Shown: piece by piece, positions 1 through 8,649 of the stretch
Layout: each line of letters opens with the position of its first letter
Numbering within the stretch: the stretch's first letter is position 1
Source: Methanomicrobiales archaeon HGW-Methanomicrobiales-1
GTDB taxonomy: Archaea; Halobacteriota; Methanomicrobia; Methanomicrobiales; Methanospirillaceae
Direction: 5' to 3'
Length of the DNA stretch: 64,000 nucleotides
NCBI GenBank assembly: GCA_002839675.1
Contig: PGYM01000003.1
Location: forward strand, 348,944-412,943
Translations under genes and position numbers: made by a program
Notes under the pieces: model-generated
Told to the model about the DNA's origin: nothing
What the model saw: the letters and a program-made list of their open reading frames with translations, nothing else
Database searches by the model: none

Positions 1-480
1 GATCTCAGAATTGAAGACTGTCTCATTCGGGATGCGTATATACACGCCCTCAAAGTTCTTGATGGTCGTAGAGAGAATCCTGATATCCTCAATGATCCCT
101 TCGGTCTCGCCAATTTTGATGGTATCGCGGATCTTGACCGGGCGTTCGATGAGAAGGAAGATGCCGGAACCCACATTGGTGACGAGCCGCTGGCTGGCAA
201 AACCAATGATAATACCAGCAGTTCCGCCAATCAGGAGGAGTTCTCCTATATCAACCTTAAAACTGGGAAGGCTGATAAAAATGCCCCCGAGTATGATGAC
301 TGCCTGGGTGACCTTGATGATCTTCGTCATCTCATCCTGCCGGATGCGGTCAGAGAGGTTCTTTTTGATATATCCTCCGACAATTTTTGCAATAATGACC
401 GAAGCACTGACGATAATGAAAAATATAATGAGATCGAGGACCGTGACATCCCCGATAACCGGTGTTGAAAGAATGACCAT
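1..480 (-). CDS. MscS-family mechanosensitive channel, partial
   Basis: Mechanosensitive ion channel of the MscS family in the cytoplasmic membrane; it would release solutes on hypo-osmotic shock. The first 160 codons are visible and the 3' end lies beyond the window. Residues about 10-30 and 50-75 are hydrophobic helices. They are followed by the Gly/Ala-rich pore-helix pattern GGTAGIIIGFASQ and the start of the beta domain (RLVTNVGSGIFLL, then IKIGETEGII), which is diagnostic for MscS. The start is the ATG at 480, preceded by GGGGTGA. It lies 6 nt downstream of the DUF432 gene on the same strand, so the two are probably cotranscribed. Family assignment is firm; conducting properties are not inferable. 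Confidence 0.9.
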   Translation of the reverse strand, partial: MVILSTPVIGDVTVLDLIIFFIIVSASVIIAKIVGGYIKKNLSDRIRQDEMTKIIKVTQAVIILGGIFISLPSFKVDIGELLLIGGTAGIIIGFASQRLVTNVGSGIFLLIERPVKIRDTIKIGETEGIIEDIRILSTTIKNFEGVYIRIPNETVFNSEI

Positions 481-486
481 CCGGTT

Positions 487-1200
487 TCACCCCATCCCAT
501 GTTCCATCAAAAATCCTTTCTTCTCTACATCCACTGAAAGGAGCTTGCGTGCCTTGATTGCCGGTATCGCCCGTTCCATTCCTTCCCGGAACGGCCGTTC
601 AAATATCCGGGTTTCAGCGATCATTTTTGAAAAGATTACCATTTCACCGGACATTACAACAATGTCATCAAAATAGATCGGCATAAAGTAGGATTCAAAA
701 ACCGCACGCGACACCTCAACCCACCCCCGGCTCGTATTTTTGATCTCCAGTTGCAGCACTCCCTCGCAGGCAGGATCCGTTTTTTCGCAATGTTCAGAGA
801 TCGTGCTCTCGTGGTACCGGGTTATCACGCCGTTTTCAGGAGAGCCGTAAAGGGAATATTTTGGCAGGCATCGTGAGAATACATCGAGGAGCTGGTAATC
901 ATCCTTTGCGGTTAAAAAGACCCCAATCTCAAGGGGGAAAGTTAGGAAAACCGTTTTTTTCGATTCCGGCTCGATGACGACTGGCGGGAAGACAATCTCA
1001 AGATACCGGGTCACCTCTTTTGGGAGGTTGATCGGTTCAACCGGGTGGATAAAAACGGTTGGGCCTGTCGAAGAGATGATCTTTTCCACACGTTCCTCCT
1101 GGCACTCCCTCCGGTACCGGAAAAAATTTCCATCCTTTTCGATACTGATCGAGAACACTTTCCCTGCATGTTGGCATGGATAATTGAAACGGCCATACAT
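487..1200 (-). CDS. DUF432 family protein
   Basis: Conserved archaeal protein of 237 residues that I assign to the DUF432 family on overall pattern: an N-terminal 'MYGRFNYP' beta-rich section, central PVEPINLP and FPLEIGVF segments, and a C-terminal ERPFREGMERAIPAIKARK helix region. No signal peptide or membrane segment is visible and no catalytic motif is recognised. It sits immediately upstream of the MscS channel gene (6 nt gap, same strand), suggesting a shared transcript and perhaps a role linked to the channel or envelope stress. Biochemical function is unknown. ATG at 1200 is preceded by an A/T-rich stretch with no clear Shine-Dalgarno, so a leaderless transcript is possible. Confidence 0.75.
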   Translation of the reverse strand: MYGRFNYPCQHAGKVFSISIEKDGNFFRYRRECQEERVEKIISSTGPTVFIHPVEPINLPKEVTRYLEIVFPPVVIEPESKKTVFLTFPLEIGVFLTAKDDYQLLDVFSRCLPKYSLYGSPENGVITRYHESTISEHCEKTDPACEGVLQLEIKNTSRGWVEVSRAVFESYFMPIYFDDIVVMSGEMVIFSKMIAETRIFERPFREGMERAIPAIKARKLLSVDVEKKGFLMEHGMG

Positions 1201-1585
1201 TTTTTTAAATCACTCCAGTCAGCATCATGATTTTTTTATTGTTCTTCGTGAGGTTGGGCAGATTGTGTCCATCATCGGACCGCTGTTTTTCTGTTAACTG
1301 CAATCCCTTTCTCCAATTCAGATAGTAAGGAAGTAGTTCTCCTACTTCTGCCATTTTATTGCTTAAACTATAAAGAATGCCATGCGTGAAAGACGGATGC
1401 GGATATTATTGTTTTTTCCATGCATGCCAATACCGCTCGTAACTATCTGGCAATCGTATGACGTGATTCATCCGCTGATATAAACCGGAACGGGAACCCG
1501 GATGTGTTCTCCGGGCGGGGGATGGTCCCAGAAAATGATTGTTTCTGCCCCCGGTGTCTCATTTTTTCCAGGAGACCTGTGGAGA
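1201..1585. other. Intergenic region, no gene recognised
   Basis: No convincing coding sequence on either strand. It holds a small perfect hairpin at 1330-1348 (GAAGTAG, five-base loop, CTACTTC) and T-rich tracts near both ends. The right part lies just downstream of the small membrane protein gene and may carry its terminator. A 33-codon open frame on the plus strand from 1389 has no ribosome site and is not called. Confidence 0.4.
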
Positions 1586-1804
1586 TCAGATCCATCCTTT
1601 TGAAAATAAGTAGTAGCCTGCGCCGGTATAGGCACAACCTGTGATGATGATTGCAAGAAGCACAAACAGAATGCTGCGGTAATCCCCAGTGCCGATAGCG
1701 CTCCAGAGCCAGGAGAAAAAAAAGAGTATGGCAAGAATTCCGGCAATGATAACGGCAAAGAATGCCACGAGCGCCAGGGTCCCGGTCAGCACCAGATCAT
1801 CCAT
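1586..1804 (-). CDS. Small two-helix membrane protein
   Basis: Predicted 72-residue integral membrane protein with two long hydrophobic stretches (about residues 5-35 and 43-65) separated by a short polar loop (SAIGTGDYR). No family recognised. A TTG at 1810 extends the frame by two codons, but the ATG at 1804 (MDDLVLTG) is preferred. It begins 41 nt after the glycosyltransferase gene on the same strand, so it may be the second gene of that transcript. Its position suggests an envelope role, but nothing in the sequence defines one. Confidence 0.55.
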   Translation of the reverse strand: MDDLVLTGTLALVAFFAVIIAGILAILFFFSWLWSAIGTGDYRSILFVLLAIIITGCAYTGAGYYLFSKGWI

Positions 1805-1845
1805 GGTCAAAGATGCGCTCTCGATCTATTTGAACCGTGCCGGCA

Positions 1846-2934
1846 TTATTCGAGATAGTCTGCCAGCAGGTTGTTATAGAGCCTGCTGACATTTTCTTCG
1901 GTTGATGGCATGTCGGGAAACCCGGAATATCCCTGTGCAGCAGGAAGGTCAACGGCAAGATCGAGATGATACTGGCTCTGGGAATGGAACCAGCCCTGCT
2001 TCTGGTAATACCACGAGAGATATTCCTGTTCGGTCTGGCCGGGCGTAGGGATGAACAATCCCCGTTTCTTTTTGAGTTCTGCAAGTTCCATCATCGTGGT
2101 ATACCCGGAACGGCAGATAACAAACTTTGCCCGGTTCATCAGCTCAACTTTCTCTTCATTGGACACATACCCTTTGACTATGCAGTTCTCGGTGCCGGTA
2201 ATCTCGGTCTTCCTTTTCGGGCTGCCGAGAAGTACCACGCTGTTACCCTCGAGTTCGTGAATGGACGGAAGCAGTATCTCTTCAAGTTTTGTGCGCTGGG
2301 GTTCAGGTCCCGATATCAGGACAAGGTAATCGAGATCTTCTGCGCAGTCCCGTTTCTGGATACTGGTGAGAATGCCGGAGAAGAATGCCTTTTTCTGGGT
2401 CTCATCGGATCCGGGACGGGAGAGTTTTCCCGCAAGCGCGAGGGGGCCCGGTTGGTTGTCCGGTACAATGATCCGGTCATATTTCTGGTGGAGGAATGTA
2501 TTGATCCTGATTGCGAAGAGCTCAACGGGCCAGAGGGCAAGAGGCATATGGTAGTGCAGCTGGTGGGTGATGAAGAGCGAGGGCACTTCCGATGAATACG
2601 CACCCAGCCGGTTGTCGCTGATGATCAGATCATAGCGATCCTTTGCCAGGATCTTTGCAAGATTCTTTCGTTCGTTTGAGACTGCGTTGAGCAGGATAGG
2701 GAGGTACAGGAAGAATTTCGGGAGGAAGAGGCTGCCCGAACTGTATGGCGAGGGGTAATCCTCAAACTCGATGAACCGGCACTGGGGAAATTCCTGTTTG
2801 AGGGCAGACAGGGCATTGCCGCATGCGGCAATCGTGACATCATGATCGTGTGCAAGGAGTTTTTTTATGAGGGGAATATCCCTCATCGCATGACCGAGTC
2901 CCCAGCTCAGTGGTGAGAGCAATACCTGTGCCAT
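1846..2934 (-). CDS. MurG-like glycosyltransferase family protein
   Basis: 362-residue protein with the two-Rossmann (GT-B) layout of MurG/UDP-glycosyltransferases. The N-terminal LSWGLGHAMRD resembles the GGxGH acceptor loop. The C-terminal domain contains SGPEPQR, a predicted nucleotide-sugar site around CRSGYTTMMELAE, and PTPGQTEQEYLS, where family members contact the sugar donor. It probably transfers a sugar to a lipid or surface acceptor at the cytoplasmic face of the membrane; substrate unknown. It is divergent from a UbiA-type prenyltransferase gene 147 nt away, consistent with a lipid-linked pathway, although the two need not be coupled. Length is typical for the family. Confidence 0.75.
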   Translation of the reverse strand: MAQVLLSPLSWGLGHAMRDIPLIKKLLAHDHDVTIAACGNALSALKQEFPQCRFIEFEDYPSPYSSGSLFLPKFFLYLPILLNAVSNERKNLAKILAKDRYDLIISDNRLGAYSSEVPSLFITHQLHYHMPLALWPVELFAIRINTFLHQKYDRIIVPDNQPGPLALAGKLSRPGSDETQKKAFFSGILTSIQKRDCAEDLDYLVLISGPEPQRTKLEEILLPSIHELEGNSVVLLGSPKRKTEITGTENCIVKGYVSNEEKVELMNRAKFVICRSGYTTMMELAELKKKRGLFIPTPGQTEQEYLSWYYQKQGWFHSQSQYHLDLAVDLPAAQGYSGFPDMPSTEENVSRLYNNLLADYLE

Positions 2935-3081
2935 CGTCTAGTCCCTCATATTCGTGTATAGGTGTTCTACTTCGACCTATATTGAATTGTTCGAAGTATT
3001 TTCACTCTCTCCGCATAATCCATAAATTCTTTTACGGCCATTTTAGTGTAGACATCAGGAAGATATCTGGAGAGAATTTTT

Positions 3082-3933
3082 ATGTATCACCCAATGAAAC
3101 GACTCATACGGTTCGAGGCTTATGGCATTCTTTTTGTGATTGCCGGGATTTTCGGGGCGCTCCTTGCTGCGGGCCGGTTCGATTTCTCCCTGCCGGTCTT
3201 CCTGATCTTTATTGCGGCATCGTCTGCCTTTGGTTTTGTTATCAACGACATCTCGGATATGGCACTGGATGCCCGTTCTGCAAAACCCCGGAACCCGCTT
3301 GCCGATGGGTCCATGACCTGCCGGACCGCAAAACTGGTCAGTGCGGTGCTCTTTGTAATCACCCTCATCTGCATGGCACTGCTGCCGTCATCCCTTCTCA
3401 TTGTCGAACTGGCAGTCCTGTTCGTTTTTATCACCTACTCGTTCTGGATTGAAGTGAAGAATATCGCAGGACTCGACCTGATATATCATGCCCTGTTCCC
3501 GGCCCTCTACGGTCTGATGGGGTACCTGCTGTATCACCCGCTGGATCTTACCGGCCTTGTCTATGTCGTCCTGCTCGGGATATTTGGTGCAGTCGGGGAA
3601 CTGGGCAATGAGATCCGGGATCTCGAGAAAGACCGGACCGAACGGAAAAATACTGTTGTGATTATCGGAGAGCGGGCGGCATTTTTCTTAACTATTGCGT
3701 TCATGGCCTGCGCCTTTTTTATCATTGCGGTATTTTCCATCCTCGAACCGGGCTTTTTCTGGCTCCTGCCGTTTGTGCCGTTCGGACTGTTGCTTATCCA
3801 CCCGGTAGTAAAGGCAATGAAAGAGCCTGAATACAAGCTGCAGTTTGTGGATGCAATCAACAACCGGGCGATCATACTTGCAGCGGCAATGCTGGTTGTG
3901 TACAGTTTTTTGAGATTCGTCGCTGTCCTGTGA
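3082..3933 (+). CDS. UbiA-family prenyltransferase
   Basis: Polytopic membrane enzyme (283 residues, about eight or nine hydrophobic helices) of the UbiA superfamily, which joins an isoprenoid diphosphate to an acceptor. Both Asp-rich motifs are present: NDISDMALD (about residues 53-61) and NEIRDLEKDRTERKNT (about 175-190), which bind Mg2+-diphosphate. In archaea the best known member is digeranylgeranylglyceryl phosphate synthase, but UbiA paralogues are common and the exact substrate cannot be told here. The ATG at 3082 follows GGAGAG at a good distance. The next gene begins 37 nt downstream on the same strand. Confidence 0.85.
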   Translation: MYHPMKRLIRFEAYGILFVIAGIFGALLAAGRFDFSLPVFLIFIAASSAFGFVINDISDMALDARSAKPRNPLADGSMTCRTAKLVSAVLFVITLICMALLPSSLLIVELAVLFVFITYSFWIEVKNIAGLDLIYHALFPALYGLMGYLLYHPLDLTGLVYVVLLGIFGAVGELGNEIRDLEKDRTERKNTVVIIGERAAFFLTIAFMACAFFIIAVFSILEPGFFWLLPFVPFGLLLIHPVVKAMKEPEYKLQFVDAINNRAIILAAAMLVVYSFLRFVAVL

Positions 3934-3970
3934 TCTTTCTTTTTAAAAAGGATCAGGTATTCAAGGATCC

Positions 3971-5029
3971 ATGGTGAATAATTCATCAGGTACTCCAGTG
4001 AAAAACGATAATAATCCGGAAACAAAAATGCCCGAAAAAAACAGCCAGGATTCAGGAAAGTCAGGACAGCAGCCCTTTTTTAACAAAACTGCTCTCGCAG
4101 CCATTATCGGCATCGCAGCAGTGATCATTATCCTGCTCGTGTACGGAGTCATGCAAAGCACCCCGGGCCAGGGCGCGGTCGTACCTGCACAGGCCTGCAC
4201 TGAAAAAACCCTCCGGTATATTAATAATAATCTTGTTTCTCCCGGCACATCAGCCTCTCTTGTCACGGTCACAGAATCGCACGGAATGTATGAGATGAAG
4301 ATTGCATACCTGGGCCAGGAGATGTTGGTGTATACATCGCGGGACTGTTCTTCCCTGTTCACCCGCAGTATCGATATGAATGCGGCAACCGGGGGAAGCG
4401 GAACTGCTGCAGCACAACCCGCTGCGGCTCCGGTAAAAACCGAACGCCCGGTCGTTGATCTCTATGTCATGGCCTTCTGCCCGTACGGCACCCAGGCTGA
4501 GATCGTGATGAAACCGGTTGTTGCCCTGCTGGGTTCCAAGGCCGATATCCGGGTGCGGTATATCACAACTGCGACAGGGTCTACGGTTGCTTCTGTCTAT
4601 TCATTGCATGGCCCAAAAGAGGTCCAGGAGGACCTGCGCCAGATCTGCATCCTCAAGAAGAGCCCGGAAAAATTCTGGGAGTATATAGGCCGGTTCAATG
4701 ACGCGTGTTATTCCCAATACCTGAATGCAGACACGTTTGACGCATGTCGGGGAAATGTCACGGCGGCTCTTGGGATTGATACCAATGCGATCGAAACCTG
4801 TGCCAGTGGTGAAGAAGGACTGGCGCTGCTCAATGCCGATGAGGCACAAGGAAACCGGGATGGGGCCAGTTCATCACCGACCCTGATCATCAACGGGCAG
4901 GTGTACCGTGGCTCGCGGACCCCTGAAGCGTATAAGCAGGCCATCTGTGATCGTTTTGTAACCGCTCCAAGCGAGTGTTCCACGGTCCTTTCTTCGGTGC
5001 AGGGAGTCGCGACCGGTAATTGCGGGTAA
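3971..5029 (+). CDS. Membrane-anchored DsbA/thioredoxin-fold protein with CPYG site
   Basis: 352-residue protein. A polar N-terminus (1-38) is followed by one transmembrane helix (about 39-61), a Cys-containing extracytoplasmic segment, an Ala/Pro linker (about 138-158) and a thioredoxin-like domain beginning VVDLYVMAFCPYGTQ. The active-site motif is C170-P-Y-G, so the second cysteine of a CxxC is absent. Many other cysteines (CILKK, DACY, DACRG, ETCAS) and the cis-Pro-like SSPTLIINGQVYRG are seen. It is probably an extracytoplasmic thiol oxidoreductase or a thiol-fold chaperone related to DsbA or GILT-like proteins. Reaction and partners unknown. Confidence 0.7.
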   Translation: MVNNSSGTPVKNDNNPETKMPEKNSQDSGKSGQQPFFNKTALAAIIGIAAVIIILLVYGVMQSTPGQGAVVPAQACTEKTLRYINNNLVSPGTSASLVTVTESHGMYEMKIAYLGQEMLVYTSRDCSSLFTRSIDMNAATGGSGTAAAQPAAAPVKTERPVVDLYVMAFCPYGTQAEIVMKPVVALLGSKADIRVRYITTATGSTVASVYSLHGPKEVQEDLRQICILKKSPEKFWEYIGRFNDACYSQYLNADTFDACRGNVTAALGIDTNAIETCASGEEGLALLNADEAQGNRDGASSSPTLIINGQVYRGSRTPEAYKQAICDRFVTAPSECSTVLSSVQGVATGNCG

Positions 5030-5084
5030 CTGCTAGGAAAAATCCCCTATACCTATTTCTTTTATCCTGCCCTATGGGTACACA

Positions 5085-5447
5085 ATGGCAGTCGAGCCCG
5101 AATTCCGGTATAAGCAGTGCCTCATCATACGAAATGATGTCAAGATGAGCTGCGGTAAGCGGTGCGCCCAGGCAGCGCATGCATCCATTGGTGCATACAA
5201 CAATGCCGACAAGACACTGGCAAAAGCCTGGATCTCGGAAGGGCAGAAAAAAGTCGTGCTCAAGGCCAATGACGAGAGAACCCTGCACGAGCTCCGGGTG
5301 ATCGCAGAACGGTCCGGTATCTCCCACTCCCTCATCCAGGATGCGGGCATGACCGAGATTCCCCCGGGCACGATCACCGCGCTCGGGCTGGGTCCGGCAA
5401 AGAGCGAAGACCTCGATAAGATCACCGGCACACTCACCCTGTTATGA
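5085..5447 (+). CDS. pth2: Peptidyl-tRNA hydrolase, archaeal type
   Basis: Releases tRNA from peptidyl-tRNA that drops off ribosomes, allowing tRNA recycling in the cytoplasm. The 120-residue length and motifs are characteristic of Pth2: KQCLIIRNDVKMSCGKRCAQ, AAHASIGAY, KANDERTLHEL and the C-terminal LGLGPAKSEDLDKITGTLTLL. Its stop codon overlaps the start of truD by four bases (ATGA), so the two RNA-metabolism genes are translationally coupled. Pth2 next to truD is a common archaeal arrangement. Confidence 0.96.
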   Translation: MAVEPEFRYKQCLIIRNDVKMSCGKRCAQAAHASIGAYNNADKTLAKAWISEGQKKVVLKANDERTLHELRVIAERSGISHSLIQDAGMTEIPPGTITALGLGPAKSEDLDKITGTLTLL

Positions 5448-6718
5448 AACCGAGCACGTATCCTCTTGAACGCGAGCTCGGTATGCGGTATTATGCGAGC
5501 GATGCCGATGGGATCGGTGGCAGGCTCCGGTCAGCACCCGAGGATTTCCTTGTCGAAGAGCTCCCGCTTCCGGAAAAGGGCGGTACCGTCGGCCCCTATC
5601 TCATCTGCCTGCTTGTAAAAAAGAACTGGGAACTCCAGCATGCGGTCAAGGAGATCGCAAAACGGCTCGGTATCAGCCACCGCCGTATCGGCTGGGCAGG
5701 CACCAAGGACCGGAACGCGATCACCCGCCAGTGGATCTCGATCTATAACGTGACGGCAGAACAGGTTACAGCAATCCATCTCAAAGATATTACCTTAGAA
5801 CCGCTCCGGCAGTCCAATGAGGCATTGTCGCTGGGCCAGCTGCTTGGCAACCGGTTTGACCTCGTCATACGGGATACGCAATCTCCTGATCTTGCAGGGC
5901 AGGTTCAGGCTCTCACGGTCACTGCATCCGAAGGTGTCCCCAACTATTTCGGGCTCCAGCGGTTCGGGGCGATCCGACCGGTGACCCACCGGGTCGGGGA
6001 ATGGATCTTACGCGGGGATTATGAACAGGCTGTTGTCACCTACGTTGGCCAGGAATTTCCCGGTGAGGTAGACCCGGTAAAAACAATACGGGCTGACTTT
6101 TTAGCCACCCGGGATCCCGAACCCGCCCTGCGCAATCTTCCGGTTCACATGGCATTCGAACGGGCGATGCTGCACCATCTCTATACCCACCCGGGCGATT
6201 ATCCCGGTGCTCTTAAGGAGCTGCCGCCAAAACTGCTCTCCCTGTTTGTCTCTGCCTTCCAGTCGTACCTGTTCAACTGCGCACTCAGCCAGCGGTTCGA
6301 TGACGGGCACACCCTCAATGATCCCATACCCGGTGATCGTCTTCTCTTTGCCAACGGGCGTACGGACGTTGTTACCGCTACGAATGCCAACGCAGTCTCG
6401 ATCCACATAAAGCGTGACCGCTGCACGATTGCGCTGTTCATGCCGGGCAAGGGAAAATCTGATGTAGCTACGTACGGGGAGCAGATCATGGAATCGCTCC
6501 TGCAAAAACACCAGATCACGGCAGCAGACTTTGAAAGGGCATCGGCTTTTGTCAGCACAAAATTCGATGGTGCATGGCGCCCGATCACGTTGAAAACGGC
6601 GATTGAATCCTCTCTTGAGAATTCTGATGTGCGGCTGAAGTTTACCCTGCCCCCGGGCCATTACGCGACAACAGTCTGCCGGGAATTTATGAAAGCAGAT
6701 CCGTTGCAGATGATATAA
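5444..6718 (+). CDS. truD: tRNA pseudouridine(13) synthase TruD
   Basis: Isomerises uridine 13 of tRNA to pseudouridine. The 424-residue protein carries the TruD signature ISHRRIGWAGTKDRNAITRQ with the catalytic Asp in GTKD, followed by the NYFGLQRFG motif and the TruD-specific insertion domain (about 160-330, with LFVSAFQSYLFNCALSQRF). C-terminal LPPGHYATTVCREFMK is also typical. The start overlaps pth2 (ATGA). Downstream lies a 312-nt gap holding a repeat and hairpins. Confidence 0.96.
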   Translation: MKPSTYPLERELGMRYYASDADGIGGRLRSAPEDFLVEELPLPEKGGTVGPYLICLLVKKNWELQHAVKEIAKRLGISHRRIGWAGTKDRNAITRQWISIYNVTAEQVTAIHLKDITLEPLRQSNEALSLGQLLGNRFDLVIRDTQSPDLAGQVQALTVTASEGVPNYFGLQRFGAIRPVTHRVGEWILRGDYEQAVVTYVGQEFPGEVDPVKTIRADFLATRDPEPALRNLPVHMAFERAMLHHLYTHPGDYPGALKELPPKLLSLFVSAFQSYLFNCALSQRFDDGHTLNDPIPGDRLLFANGRTDVVTATNANAVSIHIKRDRCTIALFMPGKGKSDVATYGEQIMESLLQKHQITAADFERASAFVSTKFDGAWRPITLKTAIESSLENSDVRLKFTLPPGHYATTVCREFMKADPLQMI

Positions 6719-6805
6719 GCGAGACTGGAGAAATGCGCATATTACCGTCTGGTTTCAACCTGAAGCATGGAAATAAGTTCTAATTTTTTAGATATTAGGA
6801 TTCTC

Positions 6806-6856
6806 CCCACCCCCTTCGGGGGTCGCTCGGCCGCCTCGTCGGGGCCTCGCTGGGCA
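6806..6856 (-). repeat. Partial copy of GC-rich hairpin cluster (tail part)
   Basis: These 51 bases are identical to the reverse complement of 21126-21176, and 47 of them match 18044-18090. They form the last section of the hairpin cluster described at 17905-18090, including CCCCCTTCGGGGG. Here the repeat is inverted relative to the two long copies and lacks their first half. It lies in the 312-nt gap between truD and sppA, which shows no gene. A second hairpin in the same gap, GGGGGGTGAAACCCCCC near 6967-6985, could act as a transcript end for truD. Confidence 0.85.
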
Positions 6857-7030
6857 GATTGGTTTAAGGATATCGCCAGTCCATAAATCCCCTTTTCCAA
6901 TTTGCAATGTTATGTAACCTGTTCTGGGGTTATCCTATTCGGGGGGAGCCACAGCAGCAGGGGGGTGAAACCCCCCATGAGCGTTTAGGTTGTTATCAGA
7001 TTTTTTCAAATCTAAATCATTAAAAAAAAA

Positions 7031-7840
7031 TTAATCCCGTGACTGTGCCATCTTCTTTGCACCGTCAATCGCATCGTTTAAGTTGCCCAGTTCATCGACA
7101 ACATTTATTTTTACTGCATCAGCGCCACGGATCACCCTGCCATCATCAATATCGGACCGGGAGATCATGCGCTGGGATGTCACGTCAGAAATAAAGGTGT
7201 CGAAACTGTCATCCACTATCTTCTGGGCGTAGATCTCTTCATCCATGCTGAGCGGGCGGGCAGTAGATCCCATATCCTTCTTGCTGCCGGACTTGACAAC
7301 GCTCAGGTTGTAGCCTTCATTTTCCATCCAGCGGCTGATATCCGAGAACTTCCATATTACGCCGACTCCGGAAGTGAAAGTATCCGGGTTGGCATAGATC
7401 CTGTCTGCATGGGCGCTCACGTAATAGGCAGCCGAGGTTCCCATGTCGCCCATGGAAACAACCACCGGCTTTTTCGATTTCGCGTACTCGAGATCCCCAA
7501 TGATTTCCTGTGCGGCCGCAGGTGTACCGCCGGGACTGTTCACCCGCAATACAATGGCTTCTACCATCGGGTCATCGGCAGCCTGGCGCAATTCTTTTCC
7601 CACCACTTCACTGCCAATGTTTTCCCCGTCTGCGATCTCGCCGGTCATCATGGTGCCTTCCATGCGGACCACCGTCACGCCCATCTGGTCACAGTGGGTG
7701 ACGTAGTATGCGGCAAAAATACTCCCAATCGCCACGATAAAACCGAAAACGATAATCAAAAGCCATTTCAGTCCTGCATGGGACGGGGGGGATGGGGATT
7801 TTTGAGAACCTGAAGGAACAAGGGTGTAGGTACCATCCAT
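7031..7840 (-). CDS. sppA: Signal peptide peptidase SppA-like S49 protease
   Basis: Membrane-bound serine protease of family S49 (269 residues), thought to degrade cleaved signal peptides. One N-terminal transmembrane helix (about 26-48) is followed by the S49 domain: LRVNSPGGTPAAAQEI, then MGDMGTSAAYYVSA, containing the nucleophilic Ser, and SGSKKDMGS, where the catalytic Lys is expected. The short length fits the single-domain archaeal/Gram-positive type, not the double-length E. coli protein. Its start is 3 nt after the stop of arfC, so it is the second gene of a two-gene transcript. Confidence 0.9.
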   Translation of the reverse strand: MDGTYTLVPSGSQKSPSPPSHAGLKWLLIIVFGFIVAIGSIFAAYYVTHCDQMGVTVVRMEGTMMTGEIADGENIGSEVVGKELRQAADDPMVEAIVLRVNSPGGTPAAAQEIIGDLEYAKSKKPVVVSMGDMGTSAAYYVSAHADRIYANPDTFTSGVGVIWKFSDISRWMENEGYNLSVVKSGSKKDMGSTARPLSMDEEIYAQKIVDDSFDTFISDVTSQRMISRSDIDDGRVIRGADAVKINVVDELGNLNDAIDGAKKMAQSRD

Positions 7841-7843
7841 ATA

Positions 7844-8530
7844 TTACTCCTTAGTATAGAGGACATCGAACTCGGAGACCAGGTTGCTGCCGCACATATA
7901 ATATTTCTTGAGATTGAGCCGGATCATCTCGTCTTCTGTATTGATATGCATGCCGCCTACCAGTGACGGGGTATCGGCACCACCGACAATGAACGGCAGG
8001 TGTATCAGGCGGATCTCGTCAACCAGCCGGTCATGGAGCATGTGCCAGTTGAGTGTAGGTCCGCCTTCGATCATCAGCTTGTTTATGCCAAATTTTTCCT
8101 TAAGAATTTTTAAGAGCAGCGGGAGCTCGACATGGGTCTTGCCGGCAACAATCACATGGGCGCCTTTCTTTTTTATTGCATCAATGCGGTCTTTCGGAGC
8201 TGCTTCACAGACCGCAATAGCCGTTGGCGCATCGGTTCCCAGCACGTTGGCATCGAGCGGGATATCTGCCAGGCTGCTCGGTATCACCCTGAGCGGACTC
8301 TTGCCCTCTACATAGCGGACCGTGAGAAATGAGTTATCGATACGGATCGTGTTGGCACCAACCATAATCGCATCATATTCCGCCCGGGTGTTATGGAGCA
8401 GCAGCTCGGTTTCGTGGGCCATATATTTCATGAGTATCTTGGAAGAGGCGCCCTTTTTTAATGTGAGCTTGCCATCAGCGGTGATCTCCGACATCATCAG
8501 TACATGCGGGCGATCGGCAGGTGAGACCAT
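7844..8530 (-). CDS. arfC: 2,5-diamino-6-(ribosylamino)-pyrimidinone 5'-phosphate reductase
   Basis: Reduces the ribosyl side chain of the GTP-derived pyrimidine to ribityl, an early step of archaeal riboflavin and F420 (deazaflavin) biosynthesis. The RibD C-terminal (DHFR-like) fold is indicated by RPHVLMMSEITADGKLTLK, YDAIMVGANTIRIDNSFLTVR, MIEGGPTLNWHMLHDRLVDE and the closing LVSEFDVLYTKE. The 228-residue length fits the stand-alone archaeal reductase. F420 is the hydride carrier of methanogenesis, so the gene is expected in this organism. It is directly followed by sppA, with no obvious functional link. Confidence 0.93.
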   Translation of the reverse strand: MVSPADRPHVLMMSEITADGKLTLKKGASSKILMKYMAHETELLLHNTRAEYDAIMVGANTIRIDNSFLTVRYVEGKSPLRVIPSSLADIPLDANVLGTDAPTAIAVCEAAPKDRIDAIKKKGAHVIVAGKTHVELPLLLKILKEKFGINKLMIEGGPTLNWHMLHDRLVDEIRLIHLPFIVGGADTPSLVGGMHINTEDEMIRLNLKKYYMCGSNLVSEFDVLYTKE

Positions 8531-8649
8531 GGAAATTCAACTCTCCGGTAACATTGTGCGTGTGATATAAATAAAGTAATGATAGGGCTATTCAAAGTTA
8601 CCGACGACATAGTGCAATTATTAAACGTTTAGTTCCTATGATTTGAGCT

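Noticed and set aside
11..676. 221-codon plus-strand frame at the window start
   Set aside because: It is antisense to the MscS channel and the end of the DUF432 gene, both of which show clear family motifs.
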